NCBI GenBank assembly: GCA_963808705.1
Contig: CAWEHB010000014.1
Coordinates: 124,001-188,000, forward strand
DNA length: 64,000 nt
DNA from: JASHPR01 sp963808705
Lineage (GTDB): Bacteria > Actinomycetota > Actinomycetes > Streptosporangiales > Streptosporangiaceae
Reading direction: 5' to 3'
Below the pieces are notes generated by a model, which saw nothing but the letters and a program-made list of their open reading frames with translations, searched no databases and was not told where the DNA came from. Position numbers and translations under genes: made by a program. Shown here in pieces: positions 49,625 through 57,277 of this stretch (positions are counted from its first letter, which is position 1; every line of letters starts with the position of its first letter).

Positions 49625-50527
49625 TCAAGAGTCCCAGTCCTCCACCGCGTGTGTCCAGGCTCCCGCGAAACTCCCCTCCCTGGCCTCGGTCAGCGGGTGG
49701 TCGCCGGACTCGACCACGATCCGGAACAGGTCGGGCCGGAGCACGGCGATGGTCAGCGCCACCGGCCTGCCCGTCTCGGGGTCGTCGAACCGCACGGTCA
49801 CCAGCGCCGCGGGCTGCCCGGCGGACAGGCGCAGGCTCCTGGCCACCGACGGCGGCGGCGGCTGCATCTCGACATGCACCGCGCGCGGCTCGCCGACCGG
49901 CGTCAGCTCCGCGTGCTCCGGGTCCGTCCGAGCGGACGGGGCGGTGATCGGCAGCAGCGCCAGGCCGGCCGTCGCGTCGGAGCCCTGAGCGGTGATGAAC
50001 GGCCCGGCCATCTCCTTGAGCAGGTAGGTAGTGCAGAAGGCCGCGGGCTCGCCGCTCGCGGTCCACTGCACCCGGATCACGCCGACCGGCTCGGCCGGCG
50101 GAATCTGCAGCGCCCACCCGATGTCCTCGGGGACCTGGCGCCAGGAGGCCTGCCGGCTCCGGCAGACGATCTCTCCGCCCATCGGGTCGGCCCGCGAGGC
50201 CAGCCCGGGCACGCCCTCGATCGGGATCAGGTACTCGGCCGGGCTGACGCGGTAGAGCTGGCCGTCGGGCAGGCGGCGGACGAGATGCCGGGAGGTGAGC
50301 TCGCCCACGGCGGCGTCGATCTCGGCGGTGCTCACGTTATAGCGCCGCGCCAGCGCGGTATGCCTCGGCAGCCGCCAGCCCGGCTCGTGGTGCACGAGCG
50401 CGGCGGCTATCCGGTCCGCGAGCACGGCGATGGCCGGCCGTGGCGGCTCCGGCTGCCGCCGGCCGCCGGCCGCGCCGCCCGGGACGGCGTCGCGCCCTTC
50501 TCGCTCCTGGTCGGCGTCAGTCGTCAT
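49625..50527 (-). CDS. GntR-family transcriptional regulator
   Basis: 300 aa. PAIAVLADRIAAALVHHEPGWRLPRHTALARRYNVSTAEIDAAVGELTSRHLVRRLPDGQLY is the GntR winged helix. The C-terminal domain of about 200 residues resembles UTRA-type ligand pockets (EYLIPIEGVPGL... RVQWTASGEPAAFCTTYLL). It is first in the operon with the two coupling-protein-like genes and likely regulates them. The ATG at 50527 lacks a strong ribosome site; an upstream start up to 50749 is possible but the sequence there is atypical. Confidence 0.8.
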   Translation of the reverse strand: MTTDADQEREGRDAVPGGAAGGRRQPEPPRPAIAVLADRIAAALVHHEPGWRLPRHTALARRYNVSTAEIDAAVGELTSRHLVRRLPDGQLYRVSPAEYLIPIEGVPGLASRADPMGGEIVCRSRQASWRQVPEDIGWALQIPPAEPVGVIRVQWTASGEPAAFCTTYLLKEMAGPFITAQGSDATAGLALLPITAPSARTDPEHAELTPVGEPRAVHVEMQPPPPSVARSLRLSAGQPAALVTVRFDDPETGRPVALTIAVLRPDLFRIVVESGDHPLTEAREGSFAGAWTHAVEDWDS

Positions 50528-51010
50528 GGGGGCCTGCGCGAATGCCGACCTGCTTCCCCCCTCGTGAACCGGTTCCTCGCTCGCCCCCGGCACGCTGGTC
50601 ACTCCGCATGGTGCCGGGAGATCGCGATGATCACCCGTAGGCTCGCCACGGCGCCGGCCACGGCGGACTTCAGCACCGCCCACGGCCCGGAACCAGCGCC
50701 GGACCTGGCTAGACCAGCCTCGCTCGACATGATGCCGCCTTGCCCCCAAGCGTCCCGACGAAACCGGCCGTATTCACACGGCCAGCACCAGTTCTAAGGG
50801 GCCAAAGTGATGAGCAGTTGAACAACAGGTTCTGAGAAGGCGATGAAAAGATGGCAAGAAGAGGAACACGGGCTGAAAGCCCGGCAGGCCCTCCGGCGGG
50901 CTGACCGGGCCGGTTCCGGGGCGCACGGCTGGCCGGGACCCGGCGGGGAGGATGCCGGCGCGGCGGCCGGGCATCCTCTCCGCTTCCGTCTTGGCCGCGG
51001 CCCGCGGGTG
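50528..51010. other. 483-bp region upstream of the GntR gene
   Basis: No convincing gene. A comparatively A/T-rich stretch lies at 50765-50880 (for example tgatgagcagttgaacaacagg) and is a reasonable place for the GntR promoter. Short open frames on both strands here lack typical codon bias. No terminator or operator could be assigned with confidence. Confidence 0.5.
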
Positions 51011-51322
51011 CTAGAGGGCCACCTCCAGCTCGGTGACCCTGCCGATGTCGGCGGACACCACGCGCTCGGCCCGGACGTTCCCCGGGGCGAGCACGCGGAG
51101 CGTCCAGGAGCCGGGGGCGGCGAAGAACCGGAACCCGCCGTCCTGGCCGAGCGGCACCTCGGCGACGAAATCGCCGCCGGAGTTGAGCAGGCGCGCGTAG
51201 CCGACCGGCACCGCGGACCCGTTCCGCGTTACCTTGCCCTGCACCACGGCCTGGGATCCGGCATCCGCGGCCGCGCTCACCTGCGCCCCGCCGGCCGGCG
51301 CCCCGCAGCCCTCGGCGCTCAC
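51011..51322 (-). CDS. DUF1416 domain-containing protein
   Basis: 103 aa immunoglobulin-like or CarboxypepD_reg-like protein (VVQGKVTRNGSAVPVGYARLLNSGGDF, APGSWTLRVLAPGN). This family is found almost only after thiosulfate sulfurtransferase in actinobacteria. GTG at 51322 overlaps the sulfurtransferase stop as GTGA. A Cys near the start (SAEGCGAP) is conserved in the family and could be the persulfide site; that is inference. Confidence 0.88.
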   Translation of the reverse strand: MSAEGCGAPAGGAQVSAAADAGSQAVVQGKVTRNGSAVPVGYARLLNSGGDFVAEVPLGQDGGFRFFAAPGSWTLRVLAPGNVRAERVVSADIGRVTELEVAL

Positions 51323-52161
51323 TTGCCGTCCCCTACCTCGATCGGAACCCCGACCAGGGAGCCGTACTCGGTCCACGAGCCGTCGTAGTTCTTCACGTTG
51401 GGCTGCCCGAGCAGTTCGTGCAGCACGAACCAGGTGTGGGCCGAGCGCTCGCCGATCCTGCAGTAGGCGATCGTGTCCCGGCCGAAGTCCAGGCCGGCCT
51501 CGTCGCCGTAGAGCGCGCGCAGCGCGTCATCGGACTTGAACGTGCCGTCTTCCTCCGCTGCCTTCGACCACGGGACGTTCTTGGCGGTCGGGATGTGCCC
51601 GCCGCGCTGGGCCTGTTCCTGCGGAAGATGCGCCGGAGCGAGCAGCCGGCCAGCGAACTCATCCGGCGAGCGGACGTCGACCAGGTTCTTGTTACCGATC
51701 GCGGCGACCACCTCGTCGCGGAACGCGCGGAGCGAGGAGTCCTGCTCGCGGGCGTGGTAGCTTGTCTTCTCCCGTCGCGGCACGTCGGTCACCAGCTCGC
51801 GGGACTCGAGCTCCCACTTCTTGCGGCCGCCGTCGAGCAGCCTGACCTTGTCGTGCCCGTACAGCTTGAAGTACCAGTACGCGTAGGCGGCGAACCAGTT
51901 GTTGTTGCCGCCGTAGAGGATGACCGTGTCGTCGTTGGCGATGCCCCGCTCCGAGAGCAGGGCCTCGAAGCCGGCCTTGTCCACGAAGTCGCGGCGCACG
52001 GGGTCCTGCAGGTCGGCCTTCCAGTCGATCTTGACGGCGTTACGGATGTGGCCCTTGTCGTAGGCACTGGTGTCCTCGTCTACCTCGACGAGCACCACGC
52101 CGGGGTCACTGCCGTGCGCCTCGACCCAGTCGGCGCCGGTGAGGACGTCGGATCGGCTCAT
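51319..52161 (-). CDS. Thiosulfate sulfurtransferase (rhodanese)
   Basis: 280 aa two-domain rhodanese. Active-site loop YCRIGERSAHTWF with the catalytic Cys near residue 235; N-terminal domain has LVEVDEDTSAYDKGHI and the inactive first loop. Transfers sulfane sulfur from thiosulfate. Same operon as DUF4395 (stop/start overlap of 4 bp upstream) and DUF1416 (downstream). The unit is preceded by a Cys-containing leader peptide, so cysteine-responsive control is likely. Confidence 0.94.
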   Translation of the reverse strand: MSRSDVLTGADWVEAHGSDPGVVLVEVDEDTSAYDKGHIRNAVKIDWKADLQDPVRRDFVDKAGFEALLSERGIANDDTVILYGGNNNWFAAYAYWYFKLYGHDKVRLLDGGRKKWELESRELVTDVPRREKTSYHAREQDSSLRAFRDEVVAAIGNKNLVDVRSPDEFAGRLLAPAHLPQEQAQRGGHIPTAKNVPWSKAAEEDGTFKSDDALRALYGDEAGLDFGRDTIAYCRIGERSAHTWFVLHELLGQPNVKNYDGSWTEYGSLVGVPIEVGDGK

Positions 52162-52613
52162 ATGGGAACCTCCTTGTCAGCTTCGGCCGGCACCAGCGCC
52201 TGGCGGCCCGGCCAGATACGTCGGATAAGCAGATACATTTCGCAGCCCAGGCAGAGCCCGAAGACTCCGTTCAGGAACGCAGCCACCGTGCCGGCCGAGG
52301 CGGCCGCCATGCCCAGCGGCGTGACACCCGTGGCGTAGCCGATGATCCCGATCAGGCTGATCAGCAGGCCGGTGCCCTGGGCGAATCGCGGCGGTGCCTC
52401 AGGCTCGAGTTCGGCGGGCGGCCCGAGGCGCGGCCGCACCAGCCAGCGGTAGATCAGCCCGTAGGGGGCGTACCGCATGCCGAAGATGGTAGCCACCGCG
52501 AAGACCAGCGCCTGCGCGGTGAGCAGCCACACGCTTCCGGTGATCAGGACCAGGGCGAAGATCACCGTGGTGATCAGCGCCCCGAAACGAGGCCCTCTCG
52601 GGTCGATGTCCAT
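52158..52613 (-). CDS. DUF4395 membrane protein
   Basis: 151 aa, four transmembrane helices (LITTVIFALVLITGSVWLL, ALVFAVATIFGMRYAPYG, GLLISLIGIIGYATGVTPLG, TVAAFLNGVFGLCLGCEMYLL). FGLCLGCEMYLLIRR with a Cys pair at the end of the last helix is typical of DUF4395, a constant companion of thioredoxin or rhodanese genes. Likely a membrane partner in sulfur transfer or redox relay. ATG at 52613; the next gene overlaps by 4 bp. Confidence 0.87.
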   Translation of the reverse strand: MDIDPRGPRFGALITTVIFALVLITGSVWLLTAQALVFAVATIFGMRYAPYGLIYRWLVRPRLGPPAELEPEAPPRFAQGTGLLISLIGIIGYATGVTPLGMAAASAGTVAAFLNGVFGLCLGCEMYLLIRRIWPGRQALVPAEADKEVPI

Positions 52614-52680
52614 CTGCGGTGTCCCTTCGGGGATGCTGGCGGGGTCGGCCGGGTGGCGCGGCGCCCGCCTGCGCTCTCCT

Positions 52681-52800
52681 CTAGGGGCAGCCGGCGGCTC
52701 CGCAGGGCCGTGGCGCGACAGGCTGGCTCCTGTCGCGGGCGGCCTGACACAGCGCGGTCGCGACGCGGCAGAAGTCCACCGCGCGCCGCCTGGTCAGCAT
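52681..52800 (-). CDS. Putative leader peptide (LTRRRAVDFCRVATALC type)
   Basis: 39 aa, MLTRRRAVDFCRVATALC then further Cys codons, ending CGAAGCP. The first half matches the short actinobacterial leader peptides found before sulfurtransferase operons. It stops 67 nt before DUF4395 on the same strand. In mycobacteria, polycysteine leader ORFs attenuate sulfur genes in response to cysteine, so the same mechanism is likely here. Ribosome site is weak, which fits leaderless or attenuator translation. Confidence 0.8.
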   Translation of the reverse strand: MLTRRRAVDFCRVATALCQAARDRSQPVAPRPCGAAGCP

Positions 52801-52842
52801 CAGCCGGGGCGACCGCAGCGTCCCGGTGGCGGAAGAGGCTGA

Positions 52843-52878
52843 TCTCCAGGCAGGCACAGTTCTCCAGGCAGGCACAAT
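52843..52878. repeat. 18-bp direct repeat upstream of the leader peptide
   Basis: tctccaggcaggcacag is present twice back to back (52843-52860 and 52861-52878) with one difference. It lies 43 bp or more upstream of the leader peptide start, and could be an operator or promoter part. No known operator recognised. Confidence 0.7.
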
Positions 52879-52885
52879 GCCGATG

Positions 52886-53419
52886 CTATGCGCGGCCGGG
52901 CTCAGTGTCACCTATGCTCCCCCCCTTCCCGATCAGGCCAGTAGGAATGCCGGTCTGGCAGACGTCGCCCAGTGCGGCGATAACGTCGGCCTTGCGGGGC
53001 CGGCCGCTCGCGCGCTTCGCGATCCGGCCGTCCGGGCCGACCACCAGGACCGTGGGCGTCCTGCGGATATCCAGGCGGCGGACGAGATCGAGGTGCGACT
53101 CGGCGTCGATCTCCACGTGCGCCACCCCGTCGGTCATCCCGGCGACCTCGGCCAGGATCTGCCTGGTGGCCCGGCACGGCGCGCAGAACGCGGTGGAGAA
53201 CTGCACCAGCGTGGCCCGCTCGCCCAGCGGCAGGCCGAGCTCGGTACCGGTGATCAGCGGCCCCGTGCCCGCCGCCGGGTCACCCGGGGCCCGGGCCGCC
53301 CGGGCCGCGTCATCCGGTGCCGGCGCGGCGCGCATCCTGCCGTTGGTGCTCCGCCACGCGAGCCCGGCGACCACCGCGACGGCGAGCGCCGCGACGAGAG
53401 CGATCAGTCCTCCAGGCAC
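52886..53419 (-). CDS. Thioredoxin family protein, membrane-anchored
   Basis: 177 aa. One N-terminal hydrophobic helix (LIALVAALAVAVVAGLAW) anchors a thioredoxin domain with FSTAFCAPCRATRQIL (CAPC) and the cis-Pro loop RRTPTVLVVG. GTG at 53419. It is upstream of, and on the same strand as, the leader peptide and the DUF4395-rhodanese-DUF1416 genes, but a separate promoter region intervenes. Expected to reduce extracytoplasmic disulfides. Confidence 0.87.
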   Translation of the reverse strand: MPGGLIALVAALAVAVVAGLAWRSTNGRMRAAPAPDDAARAARAPGDPAAGTGPLITGTELGLPLGERATLVQFSTAFCAPCRATRQILAEVAGMTDGVAHVEIDAESHLDLVRRLDIRRTPTVLVVGPDGRIAKRASGRPRKADVIAALGDVCQTGIPTGLIGKGGSIGDTEPGRA

Positions 53420-53499
53420 GTTCTGCTAAGCACGGAGACGCGCTGCCGCATTCCCGTGCGTAGCGCCTGTTTCACGCATCAGGGCCGTGCCGCTCCTGG

Positions 53500-54198
53500 C
53501 TAATGTGAGTCAGCCGGGATGTTGACCAGCACGTGTCCGCCCGAGCCGCTGATATCGAAGCTGCTCACGCTGCTCATGGGCGTGGTCGACCAGACCGTGT
53601 ACCAGGTGCTCTCGCCGCCCTTGACGGTCCAGGCGCCGACCCAGATGCGGTGACCGCCGGAGGTGGTCAGCCAGAACTCGCAGTGCGTGCCGTTCCGGAT
53701 GCCGGTGACCTGTACCTGCATCTGGGTCCCGGACGTCTCGGAGCGGTAGTAGACCGCGGCGACGACGTGCGTGGCCTGGTCGCTGCCGCGAGCCAGGTAC
53801 GCCTCCTCAGACACCGACGGCGAGCCGTGCGCATGCGACATCAGGGCCCCGCCCACGATCCCGCCGCCGACCGCGATGATCGCCGCGGCCGCGGCCGCGG
53901 CGATGCCGCGCCATCTGCGTGCCCGCCGCCGCGCGGCCACCTGCAGCAGCAGCGAGTCAAGCAGTTCGGCGGGCGCCTCCTCCAGTTGCTCGTCGTCGAG
54001 GAGCAGCCGCTCGGCGTCTTCCCTCGGCACCCGGCCCAGCAGGGCGGGCAGGCCGGCGAGGCCGGCCAGTTCTTCGCGGCAGTCGGGACAGTGACTGAGA
54101 TGAGCGTCCACGGTCGCGCGCTCGGCAGGGTCGATCGCGCCCACCACGTAAACGCCGAGGGCACGACGGATGTCACCGCAGTCCGTGAGCTCGGTCAT
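53500..54198 (-). CDS. Zinc-finger anti-sigma factor
   Basis: 232 aa. N-terminal ZAS domain with AHLSHCPDCREEL (H-x3-C-x2-C) near residues 33-41, one transmembrane helix (IAAAAAAAIIAVGGGIVGG, about 98-118), and an extracytoplasmic C-terminal domain similar to anti-sigma factors with a beta-sandwich (YYRSETSGTQMQVQVTGIR). The ATG overlaps the ECF sigma stop by 4 bp, the usual arrangement for a cognate pair. Confidence 0.9.
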   Translation of the reverse strand: MTELTDCGDIRRALGVYVVGAIDPAERATVDAHLSHCPDCREELAGLAGLPALLGRVPREDAERLLLDDEQLEEAPAELLDSLLLQVAARRRARRWRGIAAAAAAAIIAVGGGIVGGALMSHAHGSPSVSEEAYLARGSDQATHVVAAVYYRSETSGTQMQVQVTGIRNGTHCEFWLTTSGGHRIWVGAWTVKGGESTWYTVWSTTPMSSVSSFDISGSGGHVLVNIPADSH

Positions 54199-54740
54199 GG
54201 CGCGAGCCCCCGTTCTTCTAGTGCCAGCTTGAGTGCCCGGAGCGCGTAGAACGTCCGTGATTTCACGGTACCCGGCGGAACGCCGAGCGCCATCGCCGCT
54301 TCGGCCACGGACTTGCCCCGGTAGTACGTCTCGAGGAGCACCCGGCGGTGGTCGGGACGCAGCGCCTTGACCGCATCGGCCACCGCCCACGACTCGAGCG
54401 CCCGGTCCGCCTCGTCGGGCGCGGGGACCAGCTCAAGCGCGGCCTCGCCGACCTCGTGCGGCCTGGCCCGCCTGGCCCGGTAGGCGTCCACGGCGAGGTT
54501 CCGCGCGACCGCGAACAGCCACGGCCGGGCCGGCCGGTCCGCGATCGCGTCCGGGTGCATCCACGCTCGCAGCAGGGTTTCCTGCACGATATCCTCCGCA
54601 CGCTGACGGTCCCCGCTGGTCAGATGCATCGCATAGCGCAGCAGCGGCCCGGCGTGCTCGGCATAGAGCGTGCGCACCAGCATCTCATCCGCAGCTGGAC
54701 CGCGCGTCGCGCGGCCGCCTGACCCTTCTAGCCCTGCCAC
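54195..54740 (-). CDS. ECF-family RNA polymerase sigma factor (SigL-like)
   Basis: 181 aa. Region 2 YAEHAGPLLRYAMHLTSGDRQRAEDIVQETLLRAW and the -10 helix RPWLFAVARNLAVDAYR; region 4 ALRPDHRRVLLETYYRGKSVAEAAMALGVPPGTVKSRTFYALRALK. Resembles ECF sigma factors of the SigL type with a membrane anti-sigma partner (53500-54198). GTG at 54740 chosen; a shorter start at MLVRTLYAEH is possible. Stimulus unknown. Confidence 0.92.
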   Translation of the reverse strand: MAGLEGSGGRATRGPAADEMLVRTLYAEHAGPLLRYAMHLTSGDRQRAEDIVQETLLRAWMHPDAIADRPARPWLFAVARNLAVDAYRARRARPHEVGEAALELVPAPDEADRALESWAVADAVKALRPDHRRVLLETYYRGKSVAEAAMALGVPPGTVKSRTFYALRALKLALEERGLAP

Positions 54741-54965
54741 ACTGCTACTAACGCTCCCGGCCGCCCGCTTGGTTCAAAGTCGTTCCGCACTAGTTTCGTC
54801 GGTTCGTGCCGGGTACCGCCCCCCTGGGACGATCGCGGCCCGCACGCGCCATTTCCCGCGCGCATCCCCCTCCTCGGCCAACCCGGCTGACCCGCCCGTC
54901 CTACCCACCCCAGCCCGCTGCCGCCCGCCAGCCCAGCCCGGCCGCCGCCGAACCGTGCATCTCGA

Positions 54966-55244
54966 TCAACCCCCGGCGAAGGGGGGCAGCACCTCGATCA
55001 CGACCGCGTCGCTGAGCACGACGGCCTCCGGCGCGCGGCTTCCGACGGGCATGCCGTCGATCAGGAACGACGAGCGGGCCAGCACCGCACGAAGCCGCGG
55101 ATTCTGCCCGGTGCGTTGGTCATCTTCCGCTTTGCCCCGCGCCGCAGCCAGTGCCTCGGCGAGTGTTTGCGCGCTGATCGTCTCCTCGGCTATCCCTGCT
55201 GCTTCCTTTGCCGCCGCCCAGTAGCGGAGGGTCACGATGGCCAT
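54966..55244 (-). CDS. MoaD/ThiS family ubiquitin-like sulfur carrier
   Basis: 92 aa beta-grasp protein ending in GG (VLPPFAGG), the site of adenylation and thiocarboxylation. TLRYWAAAKEAAGIAEETI fits MoaD/ThiS-like proteins. A central stretch of about 25 residues is extended relative to ThiS. Divergent from glnR. Which pathway it serves (molybdopterin, thiamin or cysteine) cannot be read from the sequence. Confidence 0.88.
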   Translation of the reverse strand: MAIVTLRYWAAAKEAAGIAEETISAQTLAEALAAARGKAEDDQRTGQNPRLRAVLARSSFLIDGMPVGSRAPEAVVLSDAVVIEVLPPFAGG

Positions 55245-55349
55245 TCAGCTATCCTTGCTCATGACGGACCCGGACGGCGCCGGCCCCGGGCACAGCGGGA
55301 GTCAAGGCAGCCTCCCGCGGATGACTCCGCGGGATGGAGGTGGCGGCGG

Positions 55350-56132
55350 TTGAGCAACGTGCTGCTGCTCACTGACGCAACCGAGCCTGCCGCCGAGATC
55401 CTGCCCTCGCTGAGCCTGCTGCCCCATGCTGTCCGCACCGGCCCGGCGTCGGCCACCGCCGCCGACAGCGGATCCGGCGTCGACGCGATCCTGGTCGACG
55501 CCCGGCGGGACCTGGTGCAGGTCAGGCGGCTGCTCCGGCTGCTGCGCGGCGCGGAGATGACCGTGCCGATCCTGGCCGTGGTCACCGAGGGCGGGTGGGC
55601 CGCGGTCACCGCCGACTGGGGCGCGGACGACGTGATCCTGCATACGTCGAGCCCCGGCGAGGTTGACGCCAGGCTGCGCCTGGCCATCGGCCGGATGGCA
55701 CCCGCCGTGTCCGGCGAGATCCGGTCGGGTGACCTGCTGATCGACGAGCCCACCTACTCCGTGCGGCTGCGAGGTCACGCGCTTGACCTGACCTTCAAGG
55801 AATTCGAGCTGCTGAAATTCCTCGCGCAGCACCCCGGCCGCGTGTTCACCCGGTCGCAGCTACTGCAGGAAGTGTGGGGCTACGACTACTTCGGCGGCAC
55901 CCGGACGGTCGACGTGCACGTGCGCAGGCTGCGAGCCAAGCTCGGCGCCGAGCACGAGGCGCTGATCGGCACCGTCCGCAACGTCGGGTACCGCTTCGTC
56001 CCGGTCAAGGGCGACGACAACCGGGGCGGCGGGGATGACCCTGACGCCCGCCCCGATGTGGCCCCGGGCCAGCAGGCGCGCGCCGAGGTAACCCCGGCCC
56101 GGGAAGCGCGCCCCGCGCATGCCGAGGTCTGA
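55350..56132 (+). CDS. glnR: Nitrogen regulator GlnR (OmpR-type orphan response regulator)
   Basis: 260 aa. Receiver domain beginning LSNVLLLTDATEPAAEILPSL, an atypical receiver as in other GlnR proteins, with VDAILVDARRDLVQVR; C-terminal winged helix DLTFKEFELLKFLAQHPGRVFTRSQLLQEVWGYDYFGGTRTVDVHVRRLR. Close similarity to Streptomyces GlnR, which controls nitrogen assimilation. TTG start at 55350 with GGAGG at 55336-55340. C-terminal tail of about 35 residues is Pro/Arg/Ala-rich. Overlaps mshD by 14 bp. Confidence 0.93.
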   Translation: MSNVLLLTDATEPAAEILPSLSLLPHAVRTGPASATAADSGSGVDAILVDARRDLVQVRRLLRLLRGAEMTVPILAVVTEGGWAAVTADWGADDVILHTSSPGEVDARLRLAIGRMAPAVSGEIRSGDLLIDEPTYSVRLRGHALDLTFKEFELLKFLAQHPGRVFTRSQLLQEVWGYDYFGGTRTVDVHVRRLRAKLGAEHEALIGTVRNVGYRFVPVKGDDNRGGGDDPDARPDVAPGQQARAEVTPAREARPAHAEV

Positions 56133-57126
56133 CGGCCCGGAGCCGGCGGCCGGCCCGGCGCCCCCGGCGTCTCCCGCGGCCGGCGCGGCAGAGATCACCG
56201 TTCACGGACGCATCACCGAGGCCGAGTCGCAGGCCGTCCGCGAGCTGGTCCGGGCCGCCGCGGAGGAGGACGGCGTCGGCCCGCTCTCCGAGCACGTCAT
56301 GCTCCACCTGCGGCACGGCGGCGATCCTCGCGCCCGTAACCTGCTGCTCGTCAGCCACGGCGAGCTGGCGGGATACGCCCACCTGGACCCGACAGACCCG
56401 GTCGAGGGCCCGAGCGGCGAGCTCGTCATCCACCCCGCGCACCGCAGGCAGGGCCTGGGCCTGCTGCTGACGCGCGCGCTCGTGGCCGAGGCCGGGGAGC
56501 GGCCGCTGCGGCTGTGGGCGCACGGCGACCTGCCAGCTGCGGCCCGGCTGGCGACCGCGGCCGGGTTCGAGCGGGTGCGCTCGCTGTGGCAGATGCGGCG
56601 CTCGCTGCAGTCCCGGCTGGACCGGCCCCAGGTCGCCGACGGCATCACCATCCGGACGTTCGTGGTCGGCCGGGACGAGGACGAGTGGACCGATCTCAAC
56701 TCCCGGGCCTTTGCCCGCCATCCGGAGCAGGGTGCCTGGACCCGCGAGGACCTCGACCTGCGCGAGCGGGAACCATGGTTCGATCCGAACGGATTCTTCC
56801 TGGCCGAACGGGGCGGGAAGCTCGTCGGGTTTCACTGGACGAAGATCCACGAAGCACGGGACCACGAAGCACGGGACCACGAAGCACGGGCCCACGAACC
56901 CATCGGCGAGGTCTACGTCGTGGGCGTCGCCCCCGAGGAGCGCGGGACCGGCCTCGGCCGCGCGCTCACCCTGGTGGGCCTGCGCTACCTGCGCTCCCGG
57001 GGCCTGTTCCAGGTGATGCTGTATGTCGACGAGTCCAATGCCCCTGCCATCGGCCTGTATGAGTCACTCGGCTTCACGCACTGGGACACCGACGTGATGT
57101 ACCTCGGAGGGGCTGCCGCGGGCTGA
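56119..57126 (+). CDS. mshD: Mycothiol synthase
   Basis: 335 aa with two GNAT domains; last step of mycothiol synthesis, acetylating Cys-GlcN-Ins with acetyl-CoA. First GNAT ends near residue 160 (IHPAHRRQGLGLLLTRALV, CoA loop), the second has VYVVGVAPEERGTGLGRALTLVGLRYL and the NAPAIGLYESLGFTHWDTD end. A 15-bp repeat encodes HEARD-type units (about 244-258) just before the second GNAT's core strand. ATG at 56119 lies in the 3-prime end of glnR. Confidence 0.94.
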   Translation: MPRSDGPEPAAGPAPPASPAAGAAEITVHGRITEAESQAVRELVRAAAEEDGVGPLSEHVMLHLRHGGDPRARNLLLVSHGELAGYAHLDPTDPVEGPSGELVIHPAHRRQGLGLLLTRALVAEAGERPLRLWAHGDLPAAARLATAAGFERVRSLWQMRRSLQSRLDRPQVADGITIRTFVVGRDEDEWTDLNSRAFARHPEQGAWTREDLDLREREPWFDPNGFFLAERGGKLVGFHWTKIHEARDHEARDHEARAHEPIGEVYVVGVAPEERGTGLGRALTLVGLRYLRSRGLFQVMLYVDESNAPAIGLYESLGFTHWDTDVMYLGGAAAG

Positions 57127-57169
57127 CGCTCGTGCCGGGTTCGCGGGGTGAGCCCGTAGCCCGGATGCG

Positions 57170-57277
57170 CCGGCCGCTGCCCCTGGCTCACCGTGGCCGG
57201 CCGCTGCCCCTGGCTCACCGTGGCCGGCCGCTGCCCCTGGCTCACCGTGGCGGGCCGCTGCCCCTGGCTCACCGTGG
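57170..57277. repeat. 27-bp tandem repeat, four copies
   Basis: ccggccgctgcccctggctcaccgtgg-type unit, four copies at 57170, 57197, 57224 and 57251, last copies with a single c-to-g change. It starts in the spacer after mshD and the fourth copy includes the stop codon of the unknown gene at 57269. Confidence 0.94.

Noticed and set aside
40581..50527. Integrative conjugative element
   Set aside because: Coupling-like and HerA-like proteins exist, but no relaxase, integrase, attachment-site duplication or base-composition break was seen.
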